Translations under genes and position numbers: made by a program | Part shown: positions 17,206 through 24,558 of the stretch, one piece after another | Position numbering within the stretch: the stretch's first letter is position 1 | How the letters are laid out: each line of letters begins with the position of its first letter | Origin: Aquisediminimonas profunda | Lineage (GTDB): Bacteria; Pseudomonadota; Alphaproteobacteria; Sphingomonadales; Sphingomonadaceae | DNA: 64,000 nucleotides | Assembly (NCBI RefSeq): GCF_019443285.1 | Contig: NZ_CP080327.1 | Span: 3,282,001 to 3,346,000 of the forward strand | Direction: 5' to 3' | Notes under the pieces: generated by a model | Databases searched by the model: none | The model's input: the letters and a program-made list of their open reading frames with translations, nothing else | What the model was told of the DNA's origin: nothing

Positions 17206-17819
17206 AATCGAAGGTCTGTTTCTTGGTGTTAGGCGCGCTCCTTGCGTCGTCCGCAGCAGGTCAGAGGTCAGCGACCGTGACACCCAAGCGGGTCTTTCGG
17301 GTTGAACTGTTTGGCCCGACATTGTCGTTCATGCTGCCGGAAAAGATGCAGCTCGTGACCAACCAGCGCAACACGGTAAATCTTTTGATGGAATTTATCC
17401 CGCAGGGCCAAAGCCTCGCCACATGGACCCGGATGGTGACAATCCAGGCCTATCGCGGCCTTGGTCGATCGCCAGAGCCCACGGCAGCGATTGCGCGCCG
17501 CGCATTCTATCCGGCGGCATGCAGAAATGGCCCAATATACCGTGACGACGGAGAGCGCACCCTGGCCGGCGACCTCAAGCGATCCATCGTCGCCAATGGC
17601 TGCGGGTCGCTTCCTGCAGGTGCTTATCCACTCGCCATGAAAGGTGCAGGCGAGCAGGATTTCATTTATGTCTTTCGCGACAGGGAAACGATCTACACCC
17701 TGAATTACGCCGAACGTGGCGCGCCGTTTGCAGGCAAGGCGCCACCGCGCAGCGTGGACTCAGGCGATGCACTCTTGCGCGAAATGTTCGGCGAGGTGAC
17801 GCTCACCTACAAGCATTAG
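17202..17819 (+). CDS. Secreted protein of unknown function
   Basis: A 205-residue protein with a signal peptide (MKSKVCFLVLGALLASSAAG-). The mature part carries VFRVELFGPTLSFMLPEKMQLV, three widely spaced cysteines and a C-terminal Tyr/Phe-rich half. I do not recognise the family; the layout (lipid-like amphipathic strands, no enzymatic motif) suggests a periplasmic protein. It is coupled by a 4-base overlap to a small membrane protein, so the pair probably acts together. Confidence 0.6.
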   Translation: MKSKVCFLVLGALLASSAAGQRSATVTPKRVFRVELFGPTLSFMLPEKMQLVTNQRNTVNLLMEFIPQGQSLATWTRMVTIQAYRGLGRSPEPTAAIARRAFYPAACRNGPIYRDDGERTLAGDLKRSIVANGCGSLPAGAYPLAMKGAGEQDFIYVFRDRETIYTLNYAERGAPFAGKAPPRSVDSGDALLREMFGEVTLTYKH

Positions 17820-17853
17820 CAATCGACGAATGTCCGAACCGATCGCATGAGGC

Positions 17854-17873
17854 TCAGCCAGTCGCCTGGCTGA
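17854..17873 (+). terminator. Hairpin after the secreted protein gene
   Basis: A perfect 8-bp stem TCAGCCAG / CTGGCTGA with a 4-base loop lies 34 bases after the stop codon, followed by the pyrimidine-rich TCTTCTCATT. It is a fair intrinsic-terminator candidate. Confidence 0.5.
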
Positions 17874-17958
17874 TCTTCTCATTCTGCCCCTGCGCCATTC
17901 CCGTCTCCGAGTCCCAATGGCGCATCCTGTTTCAAGATGCCGCGCCGGAACTTCGCTT

Positions 17959-17983
17959 GGAACATATGCGACCGACGTTTGTT
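17959..17983 (+). promoter_or_regulatory. EcfG-type promoter of the hemerythrin gene
   Basis: GGAAC (17959-17963), 17 bases, GTT (17981-17983), 23 bases before the ATG at 18007. Spacing is identical to the PilZ and entericidin sites. Confidence 0.65.
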
Positions 17984-18006
17984 TTTGGCAGACTAAGGAG
18001 ACCAAC

Positions 18007-18510
18007 ATGACCAAGAAATCCGAGAACGCCGTCACTCTTCTGGTTGCAGACCACCTCAAGGTGGCTGATCTCTTCAGCAAATTCGAAGGGACGACGGCAC
18101 CTGCCGCACAAGCCAAGCTGGTCGCCCAAATTTGCGATGAATTGACCATTCATGCGATGATCGAAGAGGAAATCCTCTATCCAGCGCTCCGTGGCAACGC
18201 CGACGATGATCTGATCGATGAAGCCTATGTCGAGCACGACGGCGCAAAGGCGCTTATCCTGCAGCTGCGCGATGCCGATCCCTCCGATCCATTCTACAAG
18301 GCGAAAGTGTCTGTGCTCAGCGAAGAGATACAACACCACGTGAAGGAAGAGGAAATGCCGCGCGACGGGATGTTTGCGCAGGCAAAGAAGAGTGACATCG
18401 ATCTTGAAGAAATTGGAGGCCAACTCGCCGCGCGCAAGGCTGAATTGCTGGCGCTCGCGAAGGCCGGAAATTTACCCAGACCGGAGCTTGCCACAACCTT
18501 GGCTTGCTAG
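18007..18510 (+). CDS. Hemerythrin HHE domain protein
   Basis: A 167-residue four-helix protein with the HHE cation-binding pattern: DHLKVADLFSKFE (His 16), HAMIEEEILYPALR, VEHDGAK and IQHHVKEEEM. These His and Glu/Asp residues bind a di-iron centre that senses or stores O2, NO or reactive oxygen. The ATG at 18007 has an AAGGAG ribosome site. The gene lies upstream of a stress-26-like protein (gap 31 bases, probably one operon) and behind an EcfG promoter, which fits a general stress role. Confidence 0.9.
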   Translation: MTKKSENAVTLLVADHLKVADLFSKFEGTTAPAAQAKLVAQICDELTIHAMIEEEILYPALRGNADDDLIDEAYVEHDGAKALILQLRDADPSDPFYKAKVSVLSEEIQHHVKEEEMPRDGMFAQAKKSDIDLEEIGGQLAARKAELLALAKAGNLPRPELATTLAC

Positions 18511-18541
18511 ATGTTTGTACTTCGAAATTGAGGAAACTGTG

Positions 18542-19021
18542 ATGAATGACTCTGCGTCTGCCGATCTTGAGCAGCGGTTATGGAACGAGCTCGCGCCTTC
18601 TGCTTTTGCCTTTGTTGGTTTGTTGAATGATGATGCGAGCGATGTGCCCATGACAGTGCACAGAGACGGCCAGGACCATACGTCTCTGTGGATCTTCACG
18701 ACTCCCCACTGTCGCCTGAGTGATGAAGGCTTGGCGGTTGCACATTATATGAACAAGTCTCAAGACTTGTTTGCGCGCATCTTGGGCACAATCCGGGCCG
18801 AGCACGACGAAGCCTTGATCGACCGTCTTTGGTCACCACACATTGCAGCCTGGTATGATGGCGGCCGGGACGATCGGGATCTTGCCGTTCTTCGGCTGGA
18901 TATTGATCACAGTGAAATCTGGAATGCAGCGACCTCGCCGCTTACGATGATCAACAGGCCAGCCGCAGCGAAGGCTGAAGATGCCAGGCAGGGTCATCAC
19001 GCCATTGTATCGACCCGCTGA
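18542..19021 (+). CDS. Pyridoxamine 5'-phosphate oxidase-fold protein (general stress protein 26-like)
   Basis: A 159-residue split-barrel flavin-binding protein. Landmarks are LWNELAPSAFAFVGLL, SLWIFTTPHC near residue 55 and a conserved RLWSPHIAAWYDGGRDDRDLAVLRLD. Members of the stress-26 branch bind FMN or F420-like cofactors and are induced by stress, although their substrates are unknown. The ATG at 18542 is preceded by GAGGAAA. Co-transcription with the hemerythrin gene is likely. Confidence 0.8.
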   Translation: MNDSASADLEQRLWNELAPSAFAFVGLLNDDASDVPMTVHRDGQDHTSLWIFTTPHCRLSDEGLAVAHYMNKSQDLFARILGTIRAEHDEALIDRLWSPHIAAWYDGGRDDRDLAVLRLDIDHSEIWNAATSPLTMINRPAAAKAEDARQGHHAIVSTR

Positions 19022-19210
19022 ATCGATAGGTGCGTCATCGCGGCAAAATAGAAAATCCCACGTAAGGCGAGTGAGATCAGGACCTTCTGCGGATCGGTAT
19101 CATGCTCCCGCGAGTGCCTATAAACTGCAGTGGATGAACGTGGTTGGCGGCCGACCTGTCAAGGCAGGAGCAACGCTCCAGAGCGACGGCCGCCAACAGT
19201 CACAAGCAGA

Positions 19211-19345
19211 TCAGCAATTGCCCTTCTTGCCGTCGGCGCAATCACCAACCGATTTAACATCAGCAGCTGCGCCATGCATCGTATTGCAAGCTGTGAGAAG
19301 AAATCCGCTCGTCAACGCAAGTGCTATAAGTAGCCGTTTCATCAT
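19211..19345 (-). CDS. Entericidin-like small lipoprotein
   Basis: A 44-residue lipoprotein: MMKRLLIALALTSGFLLTAC ends at the lipobox cysteine (LTAC), and the short mature part has the entericidin pattern DVKSVGDCADG. Entericidins are tiny membrane lipoproteins linked to stationary-phase stress and lysis control. The start at 19345 (or 19342) sits behind GGAGGA. An EcfG-type promoter lies about 60 bases upstream on the same strand. Confidence 0.75.
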   Translation of the reverse strand: MMKRLLIALALTSGFLLTACNTMHGAAADVKSVGDCADGKKGNC

Positions 19346-19402
19346 CCATGTCCTCCGCTTCCTCCCGAAACGCACATCGCGTCGGGCACAAGGCAATGAT
19401 AA

Positions 19403-19427
19403 AACCTCTGATGTCTGCATTGGTTCC
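19403..19427 (-). promoter_or_regulatory. EcfG-type promoter of the entericidin gene
   Basis: On the minus strand GGAAC (19427-19423), 17 bases, GTT (19405-19403), about 57 bases upstream of the start codon. It has the same spacing as the other two exact sites in this region. Confidence 0.65.
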
Positions 19428-19559
19428 ATGCCGGATCGCGCAGATCAGGGCGTTCGGCTCGGGCTTGGAACACCGTTGCGGACCGCCAAAGCAGACGACA
19501 GGAAATGCAAGGCACCGGCCTTCCAAATCCTTCCCCTCAGCGCAACCTTTTGCACCGGC

Positions 19560-19584
19560 AGAACAATTCGTCATCTGGCGTGTT
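19560..19584 (+). promoter_or_regulatory. Near-consensus EcfG promoter of the DUF2383-like gene
   Basis: AGAAC (19560-19564), 17 bases, GTT (19582-19584), 28 bases before the ATG. One mismatch in the -35 box, but spacing and neighbourhood are the same as for the three exact sites. Confidence 0.45.
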
Positions 19585-19612
19585 TAGTGCATTCCACATG
19601 AGGAGTAGAGTA

Positions 19613-20059
19613 ATGGAAAACAATCACGACATCGGCATATTGAACAACCTGATCAAAACGACATTGGACAGTCAAAAGGGCTTTGCCGAAGCCGGCGTTG
19701 ATACACAGAACCCGCAGTTCAATACATTCTTTGCCGAGTTTGCCAGCGATCGCAGTCGTGTCGCGAGCCTGATGCAAGCAGAAGTCGAACGCCTGGGCGG
19801 CGATCCTGAACATGACAGCAGCTTTCTCGGTGCGGCCCATCGCACGTTCATGAACCTGAGGGAAATGCTCGTTGCGCGTGACGATGTTGCAATCATCGCG
19901 GAAGTTGAACGCGGTGAAGACCACATCAAGGAAAAATTCGAAGAGGCGCTCAGGGACAACAAGATCTCTGGTGGCACACGCAGAATCATCGAGGAAGCGT
20001 TCGCTTCAGTCGAGTCAGGCCACGACCGGGCAAGCCAGCTGAAACACATGACAGTCTAG
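19613..20059 (+). CDS. PA2169-family four-helix-bundle protein (DUF2383-like)
   Basis: A 148-residue all-helical protein: ILNNLIKTTLDSQKGFAEAG, then FFAEFASDRSRVASLMQAEVERLGG, GAAHRTFMNLREMLV and VERGEDHIKEKFEEAL. This is the typical pattern of the ferritin-like PA2169/DUF2383 family, which is common in stress regulons. The ATG at 19613 has an AGGAG site 8 bases upstream. Function is unproven; the Glu-rich helices could bind metal. Confidence 0.82.
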   Translation: MENNHDIGILNNLIKTTLDSQKGFAEAGVDTQNPQFNTFFAEFASDRSRVASLMQAEVERLGGDPEHDSSFLGAAHRTFMNLREMLVARDDVAIIAEVERGEDHIKEKFEEALRDNKISGGTRRIIEEAFASVESGHDRASQLKHMTV

Positions 20060-20069
20060 ACGCAAATTG

Positions 20070-20100
20070 GTCCGCCGCCGCAGCAATCGCAGCGGCGGAC
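20070..20100. terminator. Hairpin between convergent genes
   Basis: A 9-bp GC-rich stem (GTCCGCCGC / GCGGCGGAC) extended by two more pairs after one mismatch, followed on plus by GTTATTTC. It lies between the 3' ends of the DUF2383-like gene and the amidohydrolase gene and probably terminates at least the plus transcript. Confidence 0.6.
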
Positions 20101-20117
20101 GTTATTTCAGTATCGGC

Positions 20118-21842
20118 TCAGCCGCGAAAAACCTCTTTGCCGCCGGTATAGGTCGCAGCAACCTTGATCTGACGAATGCGGTCCTGGGCGACCTCGTGCG
20201 GGTCTTCCTCAAGCAGGACAAAATCAGCAAGTTTGCCAGGCGTGATCGACCCCTTCAGATGGCCTTCGTCCGAGGCCATCGCGCCGTGCAGCGTGTAGAT
20301 CCGGATCGCCTCTGCGACAGTGACGCGCTGGTTTGCGCCCCAGGTCTTGCCATCCCAGCCCGTGCGCGTGACCATGCCCTGAATGCCGAGCAGCGGAGCG
20401 AAGGGCCCGGGGGAGAAATCCGAACCCGCCGCGACCGGAATGCCCGCATCGAGGAAGTCCCGGAATGCGAGGCAACTGCGCATCATCTCTTCGCCATAAA
20501 AAGCGAACTTGTCGGAATTGTAGTAGAGATAGCTGGTAAACGGCTGCGGCGTGGCGCCGATCGCCTTGATCCGGCGTATCAGGTCGGGATTGACGTATGT
20601 GCAATGCGTGATCTTGGGCCTGAGACCGGTCTGCGCAATCAGCGCAGCGGAACGCTCATAGGCCTTGAGTGCCCGATCGATCCCCACATCGCCATTGGCA
20701 TGGATGTTGGGACGCATGCCAGATTTGAGCATGCGCTCCACCCAGGCATCGGCTGCATCCTGGCTTTCAGCAATATTACCCGAGTAAGGCGGCTTGGAGC
20801 CACGATAGGGGTGGCTCAAGGCCATGGTGCGCTCAGAGAAGGATCCGTCAGCCATGTGTTCGGCGGTGGTACCGATGCGCAGCCATTCGTCGCCGAAACC
20901 GGTACCGATGCCGGCCGCGATCAGGCTGTCGACCATGGCGGGTTCGCTCTCATAATTGGCCCGGTGGACCAGCTTTCCCTGCGCGCGGATTGCCCGGAGA
21001 GCGGCAAAGCTGCCGCCCGAATGGTGCACGCTGGTCAGGCCGTAGCGCACGAACTGCTGCGACATGAAGGCGGCTGCCTCAATCGCGCATTCAAGGCTTG
21101 GAGCCACTTCGATCGGTGGTCTGACGCTGTCCCTGTAGAACAGGTCCATCGCATTATCGGTCACACGCCCGTCAGGCTCCCCCTTGGCATTGCGCCCGAT
21201 GGTCCCGCCTGCCGGATCGGGCGTGTCTCGGGTTATCCCGGCAAGAGCAAAGGCAGCGGAGTTGAAGAACATCGAATGTCCGCCACGATGCTGGACAAAC
21301 ACGGGATGCCGGGTCGACACCCGGTCAAGGTCTGCGCGGGTCAGGCTGCGCTTGTCAGTGACTTTGGTATCATCAAAGAAATAGCCGCGGATCCATTCCC
21401 CCGGGGGCGTACGACTGGCGCGCTCGCGCAGACGCGCGACAATCGTGTCGATCGAAACAAATTCGACGTCGTAGGGATTGCCCACAAGAACGTCGTTGAG
21501 CAGGACTTCGCCAACGGGGTGGAGGTGGCAGTCGATAAAGCCCGGCAACAGGGCCATTCCCCTGGCATCGAGCAGTCTCGTCCGCGGGGTCGCAAGGGCC
21601 CGGATTTCGGCATCGGTGCCGACGGCAAGAATTCGGTCGCCCGCGATTGCGACGGCCTGGGCCTCCGGCAGACCCGGATCGACTGTGTGGACCTTGGCGT
21701 TAAAGACCAGCAGGTCCGGTTCTGCATGGGACGCGGCAAGGGCTCGACCAGCGGAAGTGAAGGCAAGCGCGCCCAAGGTCCCCGCCCGCAATATGCTTCG
21801 ACGTTGAAAATTGAATGCAGGGCGAGAGTCGCGATAAGCCAT
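20118..21842 (-). CDS. Exported amidohydrolase, YtcJ-like
   Basis: A 574-residue metal-dependent amidohydrolase with a twin-arginine signal (FNFQRRSILRAGTLGALAF...GRALA). Metal ligands are visible in GFIDCHLHPVG (HxH), a central HANGDVGIDRAL and AAGSDFSPGPF (final Asp). The YtcJ/LAF branch usually hydrolyses N-acyl or cyclic amide substrates in an export-competent, folded state. It has a GGAGG site before the ATG and is divergent from a phytase gene. The substrate is unknown. Confidence 0.87.
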   Translation of the reverse strand: MAYRDSRPAFNFQRRSILRAGTLGALAFTSAGRALAASHAEPDLLVFNAKVHTVDPGLPEAQAVAIAGDRILAVGTDAEIRALATPRTRLLDARGMALLPGFIDCHLHPVGEVLLNDVLVGNPYDVEFVSIDTIVARLRERASRTPPGEWIRGYFFDDTKVTDKRSLTRADLDRVSTRHPVFVQHRGGHSMFFNSAAFALAGITRDTPDPAGGTIGRNAKGEPDGRVTDNAMDLFYRDSVRPPIEVAPSLECAIEAAAFMSQQFVRYGLTSVHHSGGSFAALRAIRAQGKLVHRANYESEPAMVDSLIAAGIGTGFGDEWLRIGTTAEHMADGSFSERTMALSHPYRGSKPPYSGNIAESQDAADAWVERMLKSGMRPNIHANGDVGIDRALKAYERSAALIAQTGLRPKITHCTYVNPDLIRRIKAIGATPQPFTSYLYYNSDKFAFYGEEMMRSCLAFRDFLDAGIPVAAGSDFSPGPFAPLLGIQGMVTRTGWDGKTWGANQRVTVAEAIRIYTLHGAMASDEGHLKGSITPGKLADFVLLEEDPHEVAQDRIRQIKVAATYTGGKEVFRG

Positions 21843-21931
21843 GGTTCGCCTCCTGGAGGACCGATGCAGGAGGGTCTAGGGGGCGGGGTAGCGCAAGACA
21901 AGAGGAACGCCGCGCGTCCTGCCATCTGGGG

Positions 21932-21950
21932 ATGGCACTGACAGTGCCAT
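21932..21950. promoter_or_regulatory. 19-base perfect palindrome in the amidohydrolase/phytase intergenic region
   Basis: ATGGCACTG, one central base, CAGTGCCAT. It lies about 90 bases upstream of the amidohydrolase and 164 bases upstream of the phytase start. Its size and symmetry suit an operator for a dimeric regulator. No matching regulator gene is next to it. Confidence 0.5.
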
Positions 21951-22113
21951 GCGAAGTCGCCTCGTGTTCGCGTACATGGTCCTTCTTTGCACTTTAGGGC
22001 AATGCCGCATGTGCGCGCGCACGAGCCTCCGCTGGATTACGTATAGCGGCCATGACGAGAGTCATGTTCTCGTCCACACAATTCGCAGCAAAATGGTTCG
22101 GAGCAAGGCCAGG

Positions 22114-23208
22114 ATGGTTTCATTGGCACGCACACTGCTGACGCCTGCCTTCTGCGCAGCAATGGCGGGCGCGGCTGCCCCAAAAGCAAGTTCGGATGGC
22201 ACAATCGCCGAAGTATTTGCGCGGCGAGAAACGGAAACCCTGAGCCGCAGCCATGGTGACGATGCCGACGACATAGCAATCTGGATTGACCACCAAGACC
22301 CTTCAAGAAGCTTGATCGTGGGGACGAACAAGAAGTTGGGCCTCACTTTGTTCGACCTCGAGGGTCATATCCGCGCATTTGTCGAAGCAGGAAAAATCAA
22401 CAACGTGGATTTGCGCAATGACATCATTGTGGATGGCGAACGACGAACAGTGGTTGCGGCGTCGGACGGCAATGACAAGGCTGCAATGATTTCACTTTAT
22501 TTGCTCGATACGAGCACGCCTAATCTCATACCAATTGGCCGGGTTCCGGGTGGAGACGAGAGAGCATATGGCTTTTGCCTCTATCAACATGAGGGCAAGC
22601 TTTGGGCATTCAATGTGTTCCGAAACGGAGCCATCGAACAGGTTTCACTGGACCTTGCAACCAAAGAAATCCGAGCCAAAGCGGTTCGAACGCTGAAGCT
22701 GAAAAGCAATGCCGAAGGTTGCGTTGCTGATGACCGGACGAAGAGTATCTATGTAGCCGAACGGGATACCGCAATCTGGCGCTGGGGCGCGGACCCCGAT
22801 GCTTCGAGCACGCCGACCCTGATTGCAAGCGCCGACAAGTCCCGCCTCGTACCCGATATCGAGGGGCTGGCCATCGCAGCTTATGGAAATGATGGAGGAT
22901 ATCTGGTCGCCTCCAGTCAGGGGTCGGATAGCTATGTGCTTTATCGACTGGATGACAACAGTTTCGCGGGCAGGTTCCGAATCGCAGACGGAGGACTTGA
23001 TGGTACCAGTCACACAGATGGTATCGAACTGGTGATAGGCGACTTCGGTCCAAACTTTCCAGGCGGGCTTTTTGTTGCGCAGGATAACGATAACCGTCCC
23101 AATCCGCAGAATTTCAAGCTTCTGGCTTGGACTGATATTGCCAATGCGCTCCACATCTCCCCGAACGCAAATGCAAGGGGTGATCCTGCCGAACCCGGCG
23201 CTCATTGA
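22114..23208 (+). CDS. Beta-propeller phytase, exported
   Basis: A 364-residue protein with a signal peptide (MVSLARTLLTPAFCAAMAGAAA) and a six-bladed beta-propeller. Typical BPP segments are DDADDIAIWID, GTNKKLGL, INNVDLRND, AEGCVADD, IYVAERD, PDIEGLAI and SHTDGIEL. These Asp/Glu clusters bind calcium and phosphate. The enzyme releases phosphate from phytate outside the cytoplasm. The start is uncertain: an in-frame ATG at 22093 and a long upstream extension to 21949 exist, but 22114 gives a normal signal peptide and follows GGAGCAAGG. It stands alone, 329 bases before Hsp20. Confidence 0.87.
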   Translation: MVSLARTLLTPAFCAAMAGAAAPKASSDGTIAEVFARRETETLSRSHGDDADDIAIWIDHQDPSRSLIVGTNKKLGLTLFDLEGHIRAFVEAGKINNVDLRNDIIVDGERRTVVAASDGNDKAAMISLYLLDTSTPNLIPIGRVPGGDERAYGFCLYQHEGKLWAFNVFRNGAIEQVSLDLATKEIRAKAVRTLKLKSNAEGCVADDRTKSIYVAERDTAIWRWGADPDASSTPTLIASADKSRLVPDIEGLAIAAYGNDGGYLVASSQGSDSYVLYRLDDNSFAGRFRIADGGLDGTSHTDGIELVIGDFGPNFPGGLFVAQDNDNRPNPQNFKLLAWTDIANALHISPNANARGDPAEPGAH

Positions 23209-23537
23209 TTGCGTCAGGCAGGGTCGTCGGCTTTACGAAACCGCCAGCCGTGATCGAGACATGTCATCGCAGGCGCATCTTGATCGACTAAGTAGCTTTA
23301 CCGATTTTGCATTCGCCTGCCGCAAAATAGTCTTGCCAATGACTCAGGCGTGATGCGCTGTTCATGATTGCGGTCATCCAAGTCTCGGTTGGTATTTTTG
23401 TCAGAAGGTCGGTGTCCTCCCCCCCCCGCTGCCGGCCTGCTCAATGATCAACTGGATGTGAGAGCAGTCTTGAGCCCGCGAGACATGGAGGCGCAGTTTC
23501 AGGTCTGAGTTCCATATTTGTGGAAAGGAGATCAGTC
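23209..23537. other. Intergenic region before Hsp20
   Basis: About 329 bases. It holds a run of nine C (23419-23427) and AAGGAG (23525-23530), the ribosome site of Hsp20. I could not recognise a ROSE-type thermometer or a heat-shock promoter with confidence, nor a gene. Confidence 0.4.
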
Positions 23538-24032
23538 ATGAATGATGCAACCAAGGCTGTTGCGAAGCCAACAACCGCAGCAAGAATGCCTGCCTTTGAT
23601 GTTGGCCCCGTCGGTTGGCTGCGAAGCGAAATCGACCGACTTTTTGAGGATTTCGGTCGTCCTTCGCGAAGTGCATTCAATTTCGCGATGCCCAAGGCTA
23701 TGCCGGTACCTGCCCTTGAAATGGCCGACGATGGAAAGGCATACAAGCTTACTGCCGAACTTCCCGGTTTAACTGAAAAGGACGTCGAAATCAGTATAGC
23801 GGATGGCGTGCTCTCCATCACCGGCGAAAAAAAGGAAGAAACCGAGCGAAAGGAAGAGGGCTATCTGCTGAGCGAGCGGCGCTATGGCTCATTCAGTCGT
23901 CAAGTGGCGCTGCCCCAAGATGCAGATGAAGGCGCAATCTCTGCGAAGTTCAAGAATGGCATACTCTCCATAGCGATAGGCAAGAATGAAGCTGCCAAGC
24001 CGCAGAGCAGGAAGATCGCCATCGAAGCCTAA
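23538..24032 (+). CDS. Small heat-shock protein Hsp20
   Basis: A 164-residue alpha-crystallin-domain chaperone. The N-terminal arm contains WLRSEIDRLFEDFGRP; the core has YKLTAELPGLTEKDVEISI, DGVLSITGEKKEE, SERRYGSFSRQVALP and the conserved FKNGILSIAIGK; the C-terminal IAIEA has the I-x-I element used in oligomers. It holds unfolding proteins during heat or other stress. Strong AAGGAG before the ATG. Followed by a cupin gene on the same strand after 136 bases. Confidence 0.93.
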   Translation: MNDATKAVAKPTTAARMPAFDVGPVGWLRSEIDRLFEDFGRPSRSAFNFAMPKAMPVPALEMADDGKAYKLTAELPGLTEKDVEISIADGVLSITGEKKEETERKEEGYLLSERRYGSFSRQVALPQDADEGAISAKFKNGILSIAIGKNEAAKPQSRKIAIEA

Positions 24033-24168
24033 GAGAGCACGGGCTGCGCGGTTCAAATGCTTTGCATAGGTAACGTGTCAGAAAGGCATTGTTCGCCGCG
24101 CAGCACCCGCGTTCCGTGCCTGAATACGTCGCGCAAGTTATGATTCTAACGGAACGGAGTAAGATGCT

Positions 24169-24558
24169 GTGAAGGGTTTTATCGATGACATTGAGGCCCA
24201 AACCGAGGGCAATCATGATTTTCGCCGGGTTCTCTATACGGGAAAACATATTCAGCTTGTGCTGATGACGCTGGCCCCTGGCGAGGAGATTGGCGAAGAG
24301 GTCCACGACGGTCATGACCAGTTCTTTCGTCTGGAAAAAGGCAAAGGCGTCATCATCATCGATGGCACTCCAAGCAAGATCAAGGCGGGAACCGGCATCA
24401 TTGTCCCTGCAGGCGCGAGGCACAATCTGAAAAATACCGGAAAGAAGTTCCTCAGGCTCTACACAATCTATGGGCCGCCTGAGCATCGCGACAGGGTGAT
24501 CCACACGACCATCGCCGATGTTGCGGAGGAACATTTCGATGGGAAGACCTCGGAATAG
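24169..24558 (+). CDS. Cupin domain protein
   Basis: A 129-residue single cupin barrel starting from GTG (a nearer ATG is closed by a stop). The metal-site motif is partly visible: GEEIGEEVHDGHDQFFRLEKGKG (H..H..E) and the second motif GAGIIVPAGARHNL-like (VPAGARHN). Cupins of this size bind a metal and are of diverse function. Its last 20 bases overlap the start of the CYTH-CHAD gene, so the two are translationally linked. The exact role is unknown. Confidence 0.8.
   Translation: MKGFIDDIEAQTEGNHDFRRVLYTGKHIQLVLMTLAPGEEIGEEVHDGHDQFFRLEKGKGVIIIDGTPSKIKAGTGIIVPAGARHNLKNTGKKFLRLYTIYGPPEHRDRVIHTTIADVAEEHFDGKTSE

Noticed and set aside
20067-21941. 624-residue plus-strand open frame
   Set aside because: It is antisense to the Tat-exported amidohydrolase, which has clear metal motifs; the antisense product has none.
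23419-23427. Run of nine C as a phase-variable tract
   Set aside because: It lies in an intergenic region about 110 bases before Hsp20, not in a coding sequence or between promoter boxes that I can identify.
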